NCBI GenBank assembly: GCA_023485185.1
Contig: JAMCZP010000205.1
Coordinates: 1 to 19,544 of the forward strand
DNA from: Gammaproteobacteria bacterium
GTDB taxonomy: Bacteria; Pseudomonadota; Gammaproteobacteria; Pseudomonadales; Halomonadaceae
Length of the DNA: 19,544 bases
Reading direction: 5' to 3'
In this document: one piece after another, positions 8,028-16,800 of the stretch
Layout of the letters: each line of letters starts with the position of its first letter
Position numbering within the stretch: position 1 is the first letter of the stretch
Program-made: the position numbers and the translations under genes
Notes under the pieces: generated by a model
Database searches by the model: none
Seen by the model: the letters and a program-made list of their open reading frames with translations, nothing else
Told to the model about the DNA's origin: nothing

Positions 8028-9261
8028 AGCGCAACACATCCGCTGGCTGAACCCTTGCCGCTCGCCAAGCAGGATAAAGCGTTGACAGGAACGTCAGTCC
8101 AAACGCTGCTAATACGATGCGAGTAACATCATCCCAGTGCAGGCGAGAAGGCAGGTCACTAATGAAGTAGACACCCGCATCCAGGAACTGAATACCCAGT
8201 GCGCCCTCTACCCAGCCGATTAGGTCAGCAATCGTCAGTGCCAACAACACACCGACCGCCACGCCTATCGCTATGCCAATTATCCCGATGGCCATGCCTT
8301 GAACAATAAAAATGCCCATAATCGAACGGGGTGTTGCGCCAATGGTACGCAAAATCGCGATATCAGCGCGCTTATCGGTGACTACCATGACCAGCGTAGA
8401 GACGATATTAAACGCAGCAACCGCGATAATGACGGTTAACAACAGCGCAATCATGCGCTTTTCCATCTGTATTGCTTGGAATAAATTGCCGTGGGAGAAC
8501 GTCCAGTCGCTGCCGCTATAACCTGGGCCAAGCTCATTAAGAATCGCTTGGGTTTCACTTCCGGCTACAAATAGATCATCCAGCTCCAGACGTAAGCCAC
8601 CTACCGTATCGCCCATGCGCGCCAGGGTTTGCATATCTTCAATATTGGCGTAGGCCAAATTGGCATCTAAATCAGCGCCAACGCTGAAAATACCGCTAAC
8701 GGTAAAACGTTTTAAACGCGGAAATACGCCGGCTGGTGTAATCGAAGCTTCCGGCACCAGTAGCGTCACACGATCACCCACACCGACACCTAAGCTTCGC
8801 GCCAGCATTGAACCCAGTACAACGTTCCATTCACCAGGAACAAGGTCTGCAAGCTCGCCTTGACGCATATGCCGACCAATGATCGACACGCGATCCTCCC
8901 AATCCGGGTTAATGCCATTCACCATCGCCCCTTGATTGCGCCCAGAAGCGGAGAACATACCCTGCTGCTCAACAAAGGGCGCCGCGCCGATCACTCGCTC
9001 GCGCTGCATCAGCTCCTCAGCCAAGGCCTGCCACTCGACCATGCCCTCGCGGGACTCAATTTTGGTGTGCGGCACCATGCCTAAAATGCGCGTGCGTAGC
9101 TCATGGTCAAAGCCATTCATCACCGACAACACCAGGATCAGTACAGCGACCCCCAGCATTAACCCCAGCATTGAGGTAAGCGAAATAAACGAAATAAAGT
9201 GGTTCCGGCGTTTAGCGCGCACGTAGCGCAGCCCCACCAGAAAAGGCAAACGATCAAGCAT
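8020..9261 (-). CDS. Lipoprotein-releasing system permease (LolC/LolE/LolF type)
   Basis: This is the membrane subunit of the Lol transporter. The 413-aa product has the FtsX-like layout: one N-terminal helix (HFISFISLTSMLGLMLGVAV, about 20-48), a large periplasmic domain to about 265, then three C-terminal helices and a short tail ending VLRYE. The frame extends to a TTG at 9279, but ATG 9259-9261 has AAGGA 8 nt before it and matches the family start MLDRLPFLVGLRY. It overlaps lolD by 8 nt. No second permease gene flanks lolD here, unlike the lolC-lolD-lolE order of Pseudomonas. The product could be a LolF-type homodimer subunit, or its partner could lie elsewhere, so no single symbol is given. 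Confidence 0.93.
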   Translation of the reverse strand: MLDRLPFLVGLRYVRAKRRNHFISFISLTSMLGLMLGVAVLILVLSVMNGFDHELRTRILGMVPHTKIESREGMVEWQALAEELMQRERVIGAAPFVEQQGMFSASGRNQGAMVNGINPDWEDRVSIIGRHMRQGELADLVPGEWNVVLGSMLARSLGVGVGDRVTLLVPEASITPAGVFPRLKRFTVSGIFSVGADLDANLAYANIEDMQTLARMGDTVGGLRLELDDLFVAGSETQAILNELGPGYSGSDWTFSHGNLFQAIQMEKRMIALLLTVIIAVAAFNIVSTLVMVVTDKRADIAILRTIGATPRSIMGIFIVQGMAIGIIGIAIGVAVGVLLALTIADLIGWVEGALGIQFLDAGVYFISDLPSRLHWDDVTRIVLAAFGLTFLSTLYPAWRAARVQPADVLRYE

Positions 9262-9374
9262 GGCGTCATTCCTTATCAATAAGCGCTCATGGTACGGTTT
9301 TTTTAGTGTCTCTGCATGTTCAAACGGCCATTAGAGCTACCAGCCTTGTGAGCGTTCAGATTAAAACGTTACGC

Positions 9375-9403
9375 TTGCAACTTGCCCCGCCACCGCCTAC
9401 ATT
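9375..9403 (+). promoter_or_regulatory. Putative sigma70 promoter of aguAB
   Basis: TTGCAA (9375-9380) and TACATT (9398-9403) are separated by 17 bp, close to the sigma70 consensus and spacing. Transcription would begin near 9410, leaving a leader of about 50 nt before the aguA ATG at 9462. Found by eye only. Confidence 0.5.
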
Positions 9404-9461
9404 GCGCCGATTTACGGCTGCCTCTGGGGCAACCCTCTTTTCCAACTCGACAAAGGCACTC

Positions 9462-10544
9462 ATGACGTTGGCGACTATGACTTATCGTTTGCTCCCCGAA
9501 TGGTATCCCCAGGATGGCATTCAACTGACTTGGCCGCGCCACGACGGCGATTGGGCACCTTTATTGTCACGCATTGAAGCCACGCTGGAGCGTATTGTCA
9601 TTGCTACTGCGCGCTATCAGCGGGTACTTATATGCGTTCCTGATGAGTTTACAAAAGCACGCTTGGCTGCCACCTTTGATGCCTATGGGGTGCCCGCCGA
9701 ACGGCTGCTGCTATTTGTCGCACCCACCGATGACACTTGGGCTCGTGACCATGGGCCGATCAGCGTTGTTGATACACAAGGCCAACGGTTAATGCTGGAT
9801 TACACGTTCACCGGCTGGGGAGGGAAATTTCCCGCTGAGCGCGATAACCAGCTAACTCAGTGGCTTGCCGATGCTGGCATATGGTCCTGCCCGGTGGAGT
9901 CGCGCGATTTAGTGCTGGAAGGGGGTGGTATCGAAACCGACGGTGAAGGTACCCTGCTCACCACTCAAGCGTGCCTACTTAACCCTAACCGCAACCCCTC
10001 ACTTTCCCGTGAACAGGTAGAGTCACAGCTTGCTCAAGATTTTGGCGTTGACCGAGTACTGTGGCTGGCTAATGGCCATTTAGAGGGCGATGACACCGAC
10101 AGCCACATTGATACGCTGGCGCGCTTTTGTGACCCTGCGACGATTGCCTACGTGCGCTGCGATGATCCTAGCGATCCACACTATCCGGCGTTAGTAGCCA
10201 TGGAGCAGGAGCTACAGGCTTTCCGGCAGCGTAACGGTGCACCGTATCGGCTTATCGCGCTGCCTTGGCCACAGGCCTGTTTCGACCCTGAAGATGGCCA
10301 TCGCCTGCCCGCCACCTACGCAAATTTCTTAATCATTAACCAGGCAGTATTGGTGCCTACTTATGGCGACCCTGCGGATGTAACGGCACTGCAAGCACTC
10401 GCTGATGCCTTTCCAAACCACACGCTCATTCCAATCGATTGCACCAGTGTGATTCGCCAACACGGCAGCCTGCATTGCCTCACCATGCAGTTGCCTCAGG
10501 GTACGCTAGCCCAGGGCACGCTTGCCGCGACCGCTACTTGTTAA
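9462..10544 (+). CDS. aguA: Agmatine deiminase
   Basis: AguA hydrolyses agmatine to N-carbamoylputrescine and ammonia, the first step of putrescine formation from arginine-derived agmatine, in the cytosol. The 360-aa product belongs to the peptidyl-arginine-deiminase-like (Porphyromonas-type) fold. It shows WARDHGP at 93-99, GWGGKF, EGGGIETD around 153-160, HLEGDDTDSHID at 206-217, and the catalytic Cys (339) in GSLHCLTMQ. ATG 9462 has AAAGG 5 nt upstream; ATG 9477 (MTYRLLPEW) is a possible internal start, and a GTG at 9306 would add an unlike-family leader. The C-terminus carries a duplicated QGTLA. Its stop is 9 nt before aguB. Confidence 0.93.
   Translation: MTLATMTYRLLPEWYPQDGIQLTWPRHDGDWAPLLSRIEATLERIVIATARYQRVLICVPDEFTKARLAATFDAYGVPAERLLLFVAPTDDTWARDHGPISVVDTQGQRLMLDYTFTGWGGKFPAERDNQLTQWLADAGIWSCPVESRDLVLEGGGIETDGEGTLLTTQACLLNPNRNPSLSREQVESQLAQDFGVDRVLWLANGHLEGDDTDSHIDTLARFCDPATIAYVRCDDPSDPHYPALVAMEQELQAFRQRNGAPYRLIALPWPQACFDPEDGHRLPATYANFLIINQAVLVPTYGDPADVTALQALADAFPNHTLIPIDCTSVIRQHGSLHCLTMQLPQGTLAQGTLAATATC
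10497..10526 (+). repeat. 15-bp in-frame tandem duplication near the aguA 3' end
   Basis: CAGGGTACGCTAGCC is followed directly by CAGGGCACGCTTGCC. They match at 13 of 15 positions and are in register with the codons, encoding QGTLA twice (residues 346-355). Both differences are at third codon positions and are silent, so the duplication is old enough to have diverged while the protein repeat was kept. Confidence 0.7.
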
Positions 10545-10553
10545 GGAGCCTCC

Positions 10554-11456
10554 ATGTCAAAGACACTCACCGTCGGGGTTGTGCAGCAGCCCGCTTGGCC
10601 TGATAAAGCCCAAAGCCTAGCAGCGAGTGAAGAAGGCATTCGCAACGCCGTTAAACAGGGCGCTCAACTGGTACTGCTGCAAGAGCTGCACGCCACCCAC
10701 TACTTCTGCCAATTTGAAGACCCGACAATCTTTGACCTAGCAGAGCCGCTTGATGGGCCTACCGGGCAGCGTCTTGCTGCGCTCGCTAAAGAGCTGGATA
10801 TTGTTTTGGTCGGGTCGCTGTTTGAACGCCGTGCACCGGGGCTATATCACAATACGGCGGTGGTTTATGACCGCGCGAAAGGCCGCGTCGGGCAGTATCG
10901 CAAAATGCATATTCCCGATGATCCAGGGTTTTATGAGAAGTTTTACTTCACGCCGGGTGACCATGATAGCGCCCGCAATGAAGGCTTCACGCCCATTGAG
11001 ACTTCGCTTGGCCGCCTGGGCGTGCTGGTCTGCTGGGACCAGTGGTACCCCGAAGCCGCCCGGCTAATGGCCTTGGCTGGCGCTGATTTACTGCTCTACC
11101 CCACGGCAATCGGCTGGGATCCCAACGACGAAAACGCTGAAAAAAGCCGTCAAAAAGATGCCTGGACAGTGATTCAGCGCGCCCATGGGGTGGCCAACAG
11201 TTTGCCGGTATTGGTCGCCAATCGGGTGGGCTTTGAGCCAGATCACTCCGGCGTCGGCGATGGCATTCAGTTCTGGGGCGGTAGTTTTATCTGTGGCCCT
11301 CAAGGTGAGCTATTGGGCCATGCAGGAGAAGAAACCGAGCAGCTAGTCGTAACACTGGATATGGCGCGTAGTGAGAACACTCGTCGTATTTGGCCCTATC
11401 TACGCGACCGCCGAGTGGATGCATATGGCGATCTGACCCGGCGCTACAGGGATTAG
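10554..11456 (+). CDS. aguB: N-carbamoylputrescine amidase
   Basis: AguB hydrolyses N-carbamoylputrescine to putrescine, CO2 and ammonia, completing the pathway begun by AguA. The 300-aa product is a nitrilase-superfamily enzyme with the expected Glu-Lys-Cys triad: E44 in LLQELHAT, K117 in YRKMHIPDDPGFYEK and C160 in VCWDQWYPEAAR. Motifs such as FYFTPGD, NRVGFE and FWGGSFI fit the AguB subgroup rather than other amidases. ATG 10554 has AAGGAG 5 nt upstream, and that site overlaps the aguA stop. The pair is clearly an operon, followed by a strong terminator. Confidence 0.96.
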   Translation: MSKTLTVGVVQQPAWPDKAQSLAASEEGIRNAVKQGAQLVLLQELHATHYFCQFEDPTIFDLAEPLDGPTGQRLAALAKELDIVLVGSLFERRAPGLYHNTAVVYDRAKGRVGQYRKMHIPDDPGFYEKFYFTPGDHDSARNEGFTPIETSLGRLGVLVCWDQWYPEAARLMALAGADLLLYPTAIGWDPNDENAEKSRQKDAWTVIQRAHGVANSLPVLVANRVGFEPDHSGVGDGIQFWGGSFICGPQGELLGHAGEETEQLVVTLDMARSENTRRIWPYLRDRRVDAYGDLTRRYRD

Positions 11457-11489
11457 GCTTGGTTTAGTTTGCAACACTAGCAGAAAAAC

Positions 11490-11531
11490 AAAAACGCCTG
11501 CCTTAGATAATCCGAGGCAGGCGTTTTTTTT
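11490..11531. terminator. Bidirectional intrinsic terminator between aguB and the Nudix/TenI gene
   Basis: A perfect 14-bp stem pairs AAAAACGCCTGCCT (11490-11503) with AGGCAGGCGTTTTT (11515-11528) around an 11-nt loop. The plus strand ends in eight T (11524-11531) and the minus strand in five T, then G, then more T. It serves both convergent genes. Confidence 0.92.
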
Positions 11532-11547
11532 AGCAATAAACTACTAA

Positions 11548-12504
11548 CTACTTCCAGAAATCGCGGATAGAAGCGATACCTTGAGCACCTACAGCGCGGG
11601 CGTGATTGGCATCAAAGCGCGTCATGCCACCCAATGCGAACACCGGCATACCCGCGCGCTCGACCAACTGTTGGAAATCATGCCAACCAAGCGGTGCCAC
11701 CTCAGGGTGGGACGGGGTGGTTCGCAGCGGCGAAAGGCTAACAAAATCACAGCCTACCACCGCCGCCTGAGTAAGCTGCGTCTGGTTATGAGTCGACGCT
11801 GACAACCATTTATTTTCAGCAATTGGGCGGCGCTCAAGCTGCATCAAGCGCTCGCTGGTCAGGTGAATACCGTCCGCATCAAGGTGATCAAGCAACGTTG
11901 GCTCCCCATTGAGCAGCAACCGCGCACCGTGCTCACGGCATAACGCAAGGGCTCGCTGGGCACGCGCAAGATATGCAGTTTCGTCCAACTGCTTAGCACG
12001 TAATTGCACCAAGCGAACGCTGTCTTCACTCAGTGCACGCTCTAGAAATGCATCGAAGCGTGCTTCATCAGGCTCTTCACCGGTTATTAAATACTCGGTG
12101 GGCAGCCTAACCGCGCGTAGAATTGGCAAATTTGCCGCTGGAAAAGGATAGTTTGACAGCTCGCCCATCGGCACCCAGCGCACCGCCTGCCCTTCCCGAC
12201 CAAAGGGCTCACCAGCAAACTCATGCACTTGCCATACATCTAGCAAAATGTGCTTGTCTGGGTACTCGTGATGGACGCGAATCAGTGGCTGAGCACAAAC
12301 GATTTCAATGCCCAACTCTTCGTGTAGCTCACGCTTCAAGCCTTCAAGGCCAGTTTCATAAGGCGCCAATTTGCCGCCCGGAAACTCCCATAGCCCGCCA
12401 TGATCAACGTTTGATGGCCGCCGAGCGATCAACACTTGCTTTTGATCGGCGCTGATAATCGCAGCTGCCGCGACGTGAACCCGCCGTTTTACCTTTACGC
12501 TCAT
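11548..12504 (-). CDS. Nudix hydrolase (MutT-like) fused to a ThiE/TenI-like domain
   Basis: The 318-aa product has two domains. The N-terminal one (about 8-130) is a MutT-type Nudix hydrolase with a complete Nudix box at 44-66 (G44, E50, R58-E59, E62-E63, G65). It resembles enzymes that hydrolyse oxidised dGTP to prevent mutation. The C-terminal one (about 136-318) is a ThiE/TenI-like barrel with VQLRAKQ, ADGIHLTSERL, SASTHN and FALGGMTR. Several thiamine-phosphate synthase positions look changed: NGEP stands where ThiE has NDR, and HLTSE where it has HLGQ. Real ThiE activity is therefore doubtful. The same fusion follows argJ in Pseudomonas. The start is the in-frame ATG at 12502-12504. Its gene is 112 nt downstream of argJ. 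Confidence 0.9.
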   Translation of the reverse strand: MSVKVKRRVHVAAAAIISADQKQVLIARRPSNVDHGGLWEFPGGKLAPYETGLEGLKRELHEELGIEIVCAQPLIRVHHEYPDKHILLDVWQVHEFAGEPFGREGQAVRWVPMGELSNYPFPAANLPILRAVRLPTEYLITGEEPDEARFDAFLERALSEDSVRLVQLRAKQLDETAYLARAQRALALCREHGARLLLNGEPTLLDHLDADGIHLTSERLMQLERRPIAENKWLSASTHNQTQLTQAAVVGCDFVSLSPLRTTPSHPEVAPLGWHDFQQLVERAGMPVFALGGMTRFDANHARAVGAQGIASIRDFWK

Positions 12505-12616
12505 ATACTCGTTACGCCTTTATCTACTGCGCGCACCAACATCAATAGCGTCGGTGCTATCTGCTACGTTTGCCCATCACCACTGCCAGCTAATACTTTC
12601 CTAGCGGTTATAATAG

Positions 12617-13846
12617 CTAACTGCGGTAATCCGCGTTGATAGACACATAGTCATGGGAGAGGTCTGAAGTCCATACCGTGGCACTCTCGTCGCCGCGCCC
12701 CAAGTTAATGCGAATAGTAATCTCTGACTGCGCCATTTCGGCACTTCCAGCGGCTTCGGTATAGCCTGCTGCGCGGCCGCCGTGCTCCACTAAGCGCACC
12801 TCGCCTAAATCAATCACCACTCGGTTCACATCAAAGTCATTCACAGGGGCACGACCAACGGCGGCCAAAATGCGCCCCCAGTTAGCATCTGATGCATAAA
12901 GTGCTGTTTTGACAAGCGGTGAGTGGGCGACGGTGAAAGCCACATCAAGCGCCTCTTCACGGCTTTTGGCCTCACCTACTTGAAGAGTAACGAATTTGGT
13001 CGCGCCTTCAGCATCACGAATAATCGCCTGTGCCAGTTCGGTCATCACGCGCTGTAAGGCGTTGCGGAACACAGCCACCTGTTCTTCATTGGCTATGCGA
13101 GCTCCCGTGCCGGTAGCTGCTAGCATACAAGCATCATTGGTCGAGGTATCACTGTCCACGGTAATGCAGTTGAACGAGCGATCGACGGTCTCGCGCAGCA
13201 GACTATCCAGTAGCGGCGCTTCTATGGCGGCATCGGTCACCACAAAACCCAGCATGGTAGCCATGTTGGGCTTGATCATGCCCGAGCCCTTGGTGATGCC
13301 GTTAATCGTTACCGTCTGGTCGCCAATTTGCAGCGTAACGGTCGCGCCTTTAGCACGCGTATCTGTGGTTAGAATGCCTTGGCCTGCCTGCTCCCAAGCG
13401 GCACTGCCGCTTGAGAGTGACTCAAGCGCGGGTGCCAACCCTGCTAAAAGACGCTCCATTGGCAGCGGCTCACCAATCACGCCAGTTGAAAATGGCAATA
13501 CATCGACCTCAGATACACCGAGCTGCTGGGCAAGTGCTGCGCAGCTAGCGCGTGCGTCACGCAGGCCTGTTTCACCGGTACCCGCATTGGCGTTGCCCGT
13601 ATTGATCAGCCAGTAGCGCGGCGAACGCCCCTGCTCACGACACTGCTCAATATGCTGCTTGGCCACCACTACGGGGGCGGCACAAAATGCATTACGGGTA
13701 AATACGCCAGAAACTGTTGCCGTTTCAGGCAACTCAATCACCACTAAATCACGGCGATTCGGCTTTTTAATACCCGCCATTGCAACCCCCAGGCGCACCC
13801 CATCAAGGGGTGCTAACGCTGGAAAAGGAATGCTTCCTACCGCCAT
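12617..13846 (-). CDS. argJ: Bifunctional glutamate N-acetyltransferase / amino-acid acetyltransferase
   Basis: ArgJ transfers the acetyl group from N-acetylornithine to glutamate, recycling it in arginine synthesis; many homologues also make N-acetylglutamate from acetyl-CoA. The 409-aa product has INTGNANAGTG near 81, STGVIGEPL near 120, and the self-cleavage region TKGSGMIKPNMATML, where the precursor splits before Thr197. It ends with NADYRS. ATG 13844-13846 has AAAGGAG 6 nt upstream. It lies 105 nt downstream of secA on the same strand, as in Pseudomonas. Confidence 0.97.
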   Translation of the reverse strand: MAVGSIPFPALAPLDGVRLGVAMAGIKKPNRRDLVVIELPETATVSGVFTRNAFCAAPVVVAKQHIEQCREQGRSPRYWLINTGNANAGTGETGLRDARASCAALAQQLGVSEVDVLPFSTGVIGEPLPMERLLAGLAPALESLSSGSAAWEQAGQGILTTDTRAKGATVTLQIGDQTVTINGITKGSGMIKPNMATMLGFVVTDAAIEAPLLDSLLRETVDRSFNCITVDSDTSTNDACMLAATGTGARIANEEQVAVFRNALQRVMTELAQAIIRDAEGATKFVTLQVGEAKSREEALDVAFTVAHSPLVKTALYASDANWGRILAAVGRAPVNDFDVNRVVIDLGEVRLVEHGGRAAGYTEAAGSAEMAQSEITIRINLGRGDESATVWTSDLSHDYVSINADYRS

Positions 13847-13926
13847 GATTATCTCCTTTAGACAAGCGCTGAGTTAGGCACTGTCTCAAACAATGCTTCA
13901 ACCAGTGTCGTAAACATTATCGCCGT

Positions 13927-13965
13927 TAGCTTAGGTTTCTAACTTAGCTTTCTAACTTAGCTTTC
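13927..13965. repeat. Three 13-bp tandem units spanning the secA stop codon
   Basis: Plus-strand units are tagcttaggtttc (13927-13939), taacttagctttc (13940-13952) and taacttagctttc (13953-13965). The last two are identical and the first matches at 11 of 13. On the minus strand, the unit nearest secA encodes part of KLS and the TAG stop; the others lie in the secA-argJ gap. The unit is unrelated in sequence to the 13-bp array at 7189-7266. Confidence 0.75.
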
Positions 13966-16697
13966 CACAGCACTGCTTATATTTCTTACCCGAGCCACAA
14001 AAGCAGGGATCGTTGCGGCCTACTTTTGGCCCTTCACGGCGTACCGGACGGCCGTCAACAGCAGGCGCCTCTTGCGAAGCCGCAGGGGCTGACTGCTCAT
14101 TGGTGGGGTCGTCATGCCGTGTGGCCGCAGAAGCCGTTTCACGCTCCAGCGCTTCGCGTCGCTGACGTTCAAGCGCATCGACTTCTTCGGGCTGGCGAAC
14201 CTGAACGTGGCTAAGAATCCGCGTAACGTCTGCCTTGATATGCGTTAGCAGATGCTGGAAGAGCTCGAACGATTCACGCTTATACTCTTGCTTAGGATTC
14301 TTCTGGGCATAGCCGCGCAGATGGATACCGCGACGCAGATGATCCATTGACTGAAGGTGCTCTTTCCAACGAGTATCGAGCACTTGCAGCATTACCTGCT
14401 TCTCAAAGCGACGAATTAGTTTTTCACCCGCCGCAGCAATCTTGGCGGCGTAGGCTTCGCGGTGCATGGTTTGCAGCCGTTCGCGCAACTGCTCCTCGCT
14501 GAAGCGCTCATCCTCGGCTGCCCACTTAACAACGGGAGCATCAAGGTTAAATTCTGTCTTAAGGTGCGCTTCCAGGCCGGGCAAATCCCACTGCTCTGGC
14601 AGGTGGCAGGCTCTGTGGTGGCACATAGTCACTGATCGCCGCTTCCATTACTTCTTCACGAATACCAATCACAGCATCCGCTACATCGTCTGCGCCAAGA
14701 ATTTCGTTGCGCTGGTCATAAATCACGCGGCGTTGATCGTTGGCGACATCATCGTACTCAAGCAGTTGCTTACGAATGTCAAAGTTACGTCCTTCCACTT
14801 TCTTCTGGGCACGCTCAACGGCATTGGAAACCATTTTATGTTCGATAGCTTCACCGCGTTCAAGGCCTAGCGCCTGCATTAGGCGCTTGACGCGGTCAGA
14901 GCCGAATAGGCGCATCAGGCTGTCTTCTAGGGACAAGAAGAAGCGCGTCGATCCTGGGTCACCCTGACGCCCTGCACGGCCACGCAGCTGATTATCAATA
15001 CGGCGTGATTCATGACGCTCAGAACCTACTACGTGCAAGCCACCTGCAGCCAGTACACCGTCATGGCGCGCCTGCCATTCAGCCTTAAGCGCATCAATCT
15101 GCTCTTGACTGGGGTTCTGCAGCTTGGCGGCTTCGGCCTCCCAGTTCCCCCCCAGCATAATATCGGTACCACGACCGGCCATATTGGTGGCAATGGTAAT
15201 CGCCCCTGGGCGGCCCGCTTGGGCAATGATCTCGGCTTCACTCTGGTGCTGCTTGGCATTAAGCACGCTAAATTGAAGCCCAGCCTCACGCATCAGATTG
15301 GCGAGATACTCGGATGTTTCGATAGAAGCGGTACCCACTAAGACAGGTCGGCCAGCTTCCGTCTCCGTTTTTACATCCTTGATAATCGCTTCATACTTCT
15401 CTTCAGCGCTCAGATAGACCAAATCGTTAAGGTCTTTACGAGCCAGCGGACGGTTGGTAGGAATAACCACTACGTCAAGGCCATAGATTTGGCGAAACTC
15501 AAAGGCTTCTGTATCCGCGGTACCGGTCATCCCAGCCAGCTTTTCATACAGACGGAAGTAATTCTGAAAGGTGGTCGAGGCTAGCGTTTGACTTTCGCGC
15601 TGCACCGTGACGCCCTCTTTAGCCTCTACGGCTTGATGTAAACCTTCTGACCAGCGGCGCCCCGGCATAGAACGTCCGGTATGCTCGTCAACGATCACCA
15701 CCTGCCCTTCGGAGACGATATAGTCGACATCGCGGTTATAGAGATAACGGGCACGTAAGGCCGAGTGCATATGTTGAAGCAGGTTAAGATTTTGCGCCGC
15801 GTAGAGGGAGTCATCCGCACCTAATAAGCCCTCAGCGCGCATCAGCTCTTCAACTTTATTATGGCCCTGCTCTGTCAGCTCGACCTGCTTCTGCTTCTCA
15901 TCAACCAAGAAGTCACCGACGACTGCAGCTTCTTCATCCTCGATCTCTTCACCCTTTTCAAGCTGCTGGGCTAGTCCATCAACGATTTTATAAAGATCGG
16001 TATTTTCATCGACTGCCCCGGAGATAATCAGCGGGGTGCGTGCTTCATCAATGAGAATCGAGTCAACTTCATCGACAATCGCAAAATGGAGTCCGCGCTG
16101 TACTTTATCTTCCAACGAGAACGCCATGTTGTCGCGCAGATAATCGAAGCCAAACTCGTTATTGGTGCCGTAGGTTATATCGCACTGGTAAGCGTGACGC
16201 TTCTCTTCGCCGGTTTGACCCGAGAAGATGACACCGATGGATAGCCCTAAAAACTCATACAGTGGACGCATCCACTCAGCATCCCGGCGTGCCAAGTAAT
16301 CGTTCACCGTGACAACATGCACACCCTTACTGGTCAACGCATTAAGATAAACAGCAAGCGTGGCAACAAGGGTTTTACCTTCACCTGTTTTCATTTCTGC
16401 AATACGGCCACGGTGCAGAGTCATACCCCCCACCATCTGTACATCAAAATGGCGCATGCTCATCACGCGCTTACTGGCTTCACGCACGATGGCGAATGCT
16501 GGTGCCAGAAGGCTATCCAGTGACTCCCCGGCATCTAAGCGTTGGCGCAGCTCGGCCGTTTTACCCTGCAGCTCTGCATCAGTTAGCGCCTCAAATTCCG
16601 CTTCTAGCGAATTGATTTGCGGCACATTTTTGTGCATGCGTTTTACTTCGCGGTCATTTTTAGAGCCAACGACTTTACGTAATAAATTATTAAGCAT
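13952..16697 (-). CDS. secA: Preprotein translocase ATPase SecA, frameshifted as sequenced
   Basis: SecA is the essential ATPase that drives unfolded preproteins through SecYEG. The N-terminal reading frame (start ATG 16695-16697) carries Walker A GEGKT at 105-109, [14 protein letters not shown] from 209, and the helicase-like second nucleotide-binding domain with [13 protein letters not shown] and [12 protein letters not shown]. It is normal to residue 698 (...PPQSLP), then runs out of frame for 14 residues to a stop at 14559. The rest of SecA continues in another frame from [12 protein letters not shown] to the C-terminal zinc motif [13 protein letters not shown] and stop at 13952. Removing one copy of a 7-bp duplication (14597-14610) restores 912 aa, a normal length. 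As given, the product loses the rest of the helical wing and scaffold and the C-terminal domain, and is probably not functional. Confidence 0.93.
14597..14610. repeat. 7-bp tandem duplication (TGGCAGG x2) that frameshifts secA
   Basis: TGGCAGG at 14597-14603 is repeated at 14604-14610 (CCTGCCA twice on the coding strand). The coding strand needs only one copy to read SLPEQWDL, the usual SecA sequence. Both copies are exact and the flanking bases do not extend the repeat. Confidence 0.95.
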
Positions 16698-16720
16698 GAA
16701 ATATCCAAATATTCACGAGC

Positions 16721-16800
16721 GACCCATCAGGACACGCCCTGTTTCGAGAAAGTGAGTGTATTATCGACTAACTCGATGGGAAGGTGGGCCGCGTTGGGTC
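16721..16800 (-). promoter_or_regulatory. Possible mutually exclusive RNA helices between the small secreted-protein gene and secA
   Basis: In the transcript, the segment complementary to 16721-16728 can form 6 bp with either of two upstream segments. One option is GATGGG with CCCATC, the latter from the codons just after RGPP (plus-strand gatggg 16775-16780). The other is TGGGTC with GACCCA, the latter from the codons just before RGPP (plus-strand tgggtc 16795-16800). The two helices share bases and exclude each other. A ribosome stopped at RGPP would cover both upstream segments. The secA ribosome-binding site (GGA, 16704-16706) lies outside the helices, so direct masking is not shown. Short helices like these can occur by chance. 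Confidence 0.3.

Noticed and set aside
9306..9461. GTG start at 9306 adding 52 residues to AguA
   Set aside because: The added leader is unlike the family, the putative promoter lies inside it, and ATG 9462 has a ribosome-binding site.
12996..13616. 206-aa plus-strand open frame antisense to argJ
   Set aside because: It lies wholly inside a well-supported argJ, has no family-like motifs, and reads as the antisense of a GC-biased gene.
14026..14632. The C-terminal secA frame as a separate gene starting near 14632
   Set aside because: Its first residues (MTMCHHRAC) are out-of-frame SecA coding sequence; the true SecA frame only begins at the 7-bp duplication, so this is the broken 3' part of secA.
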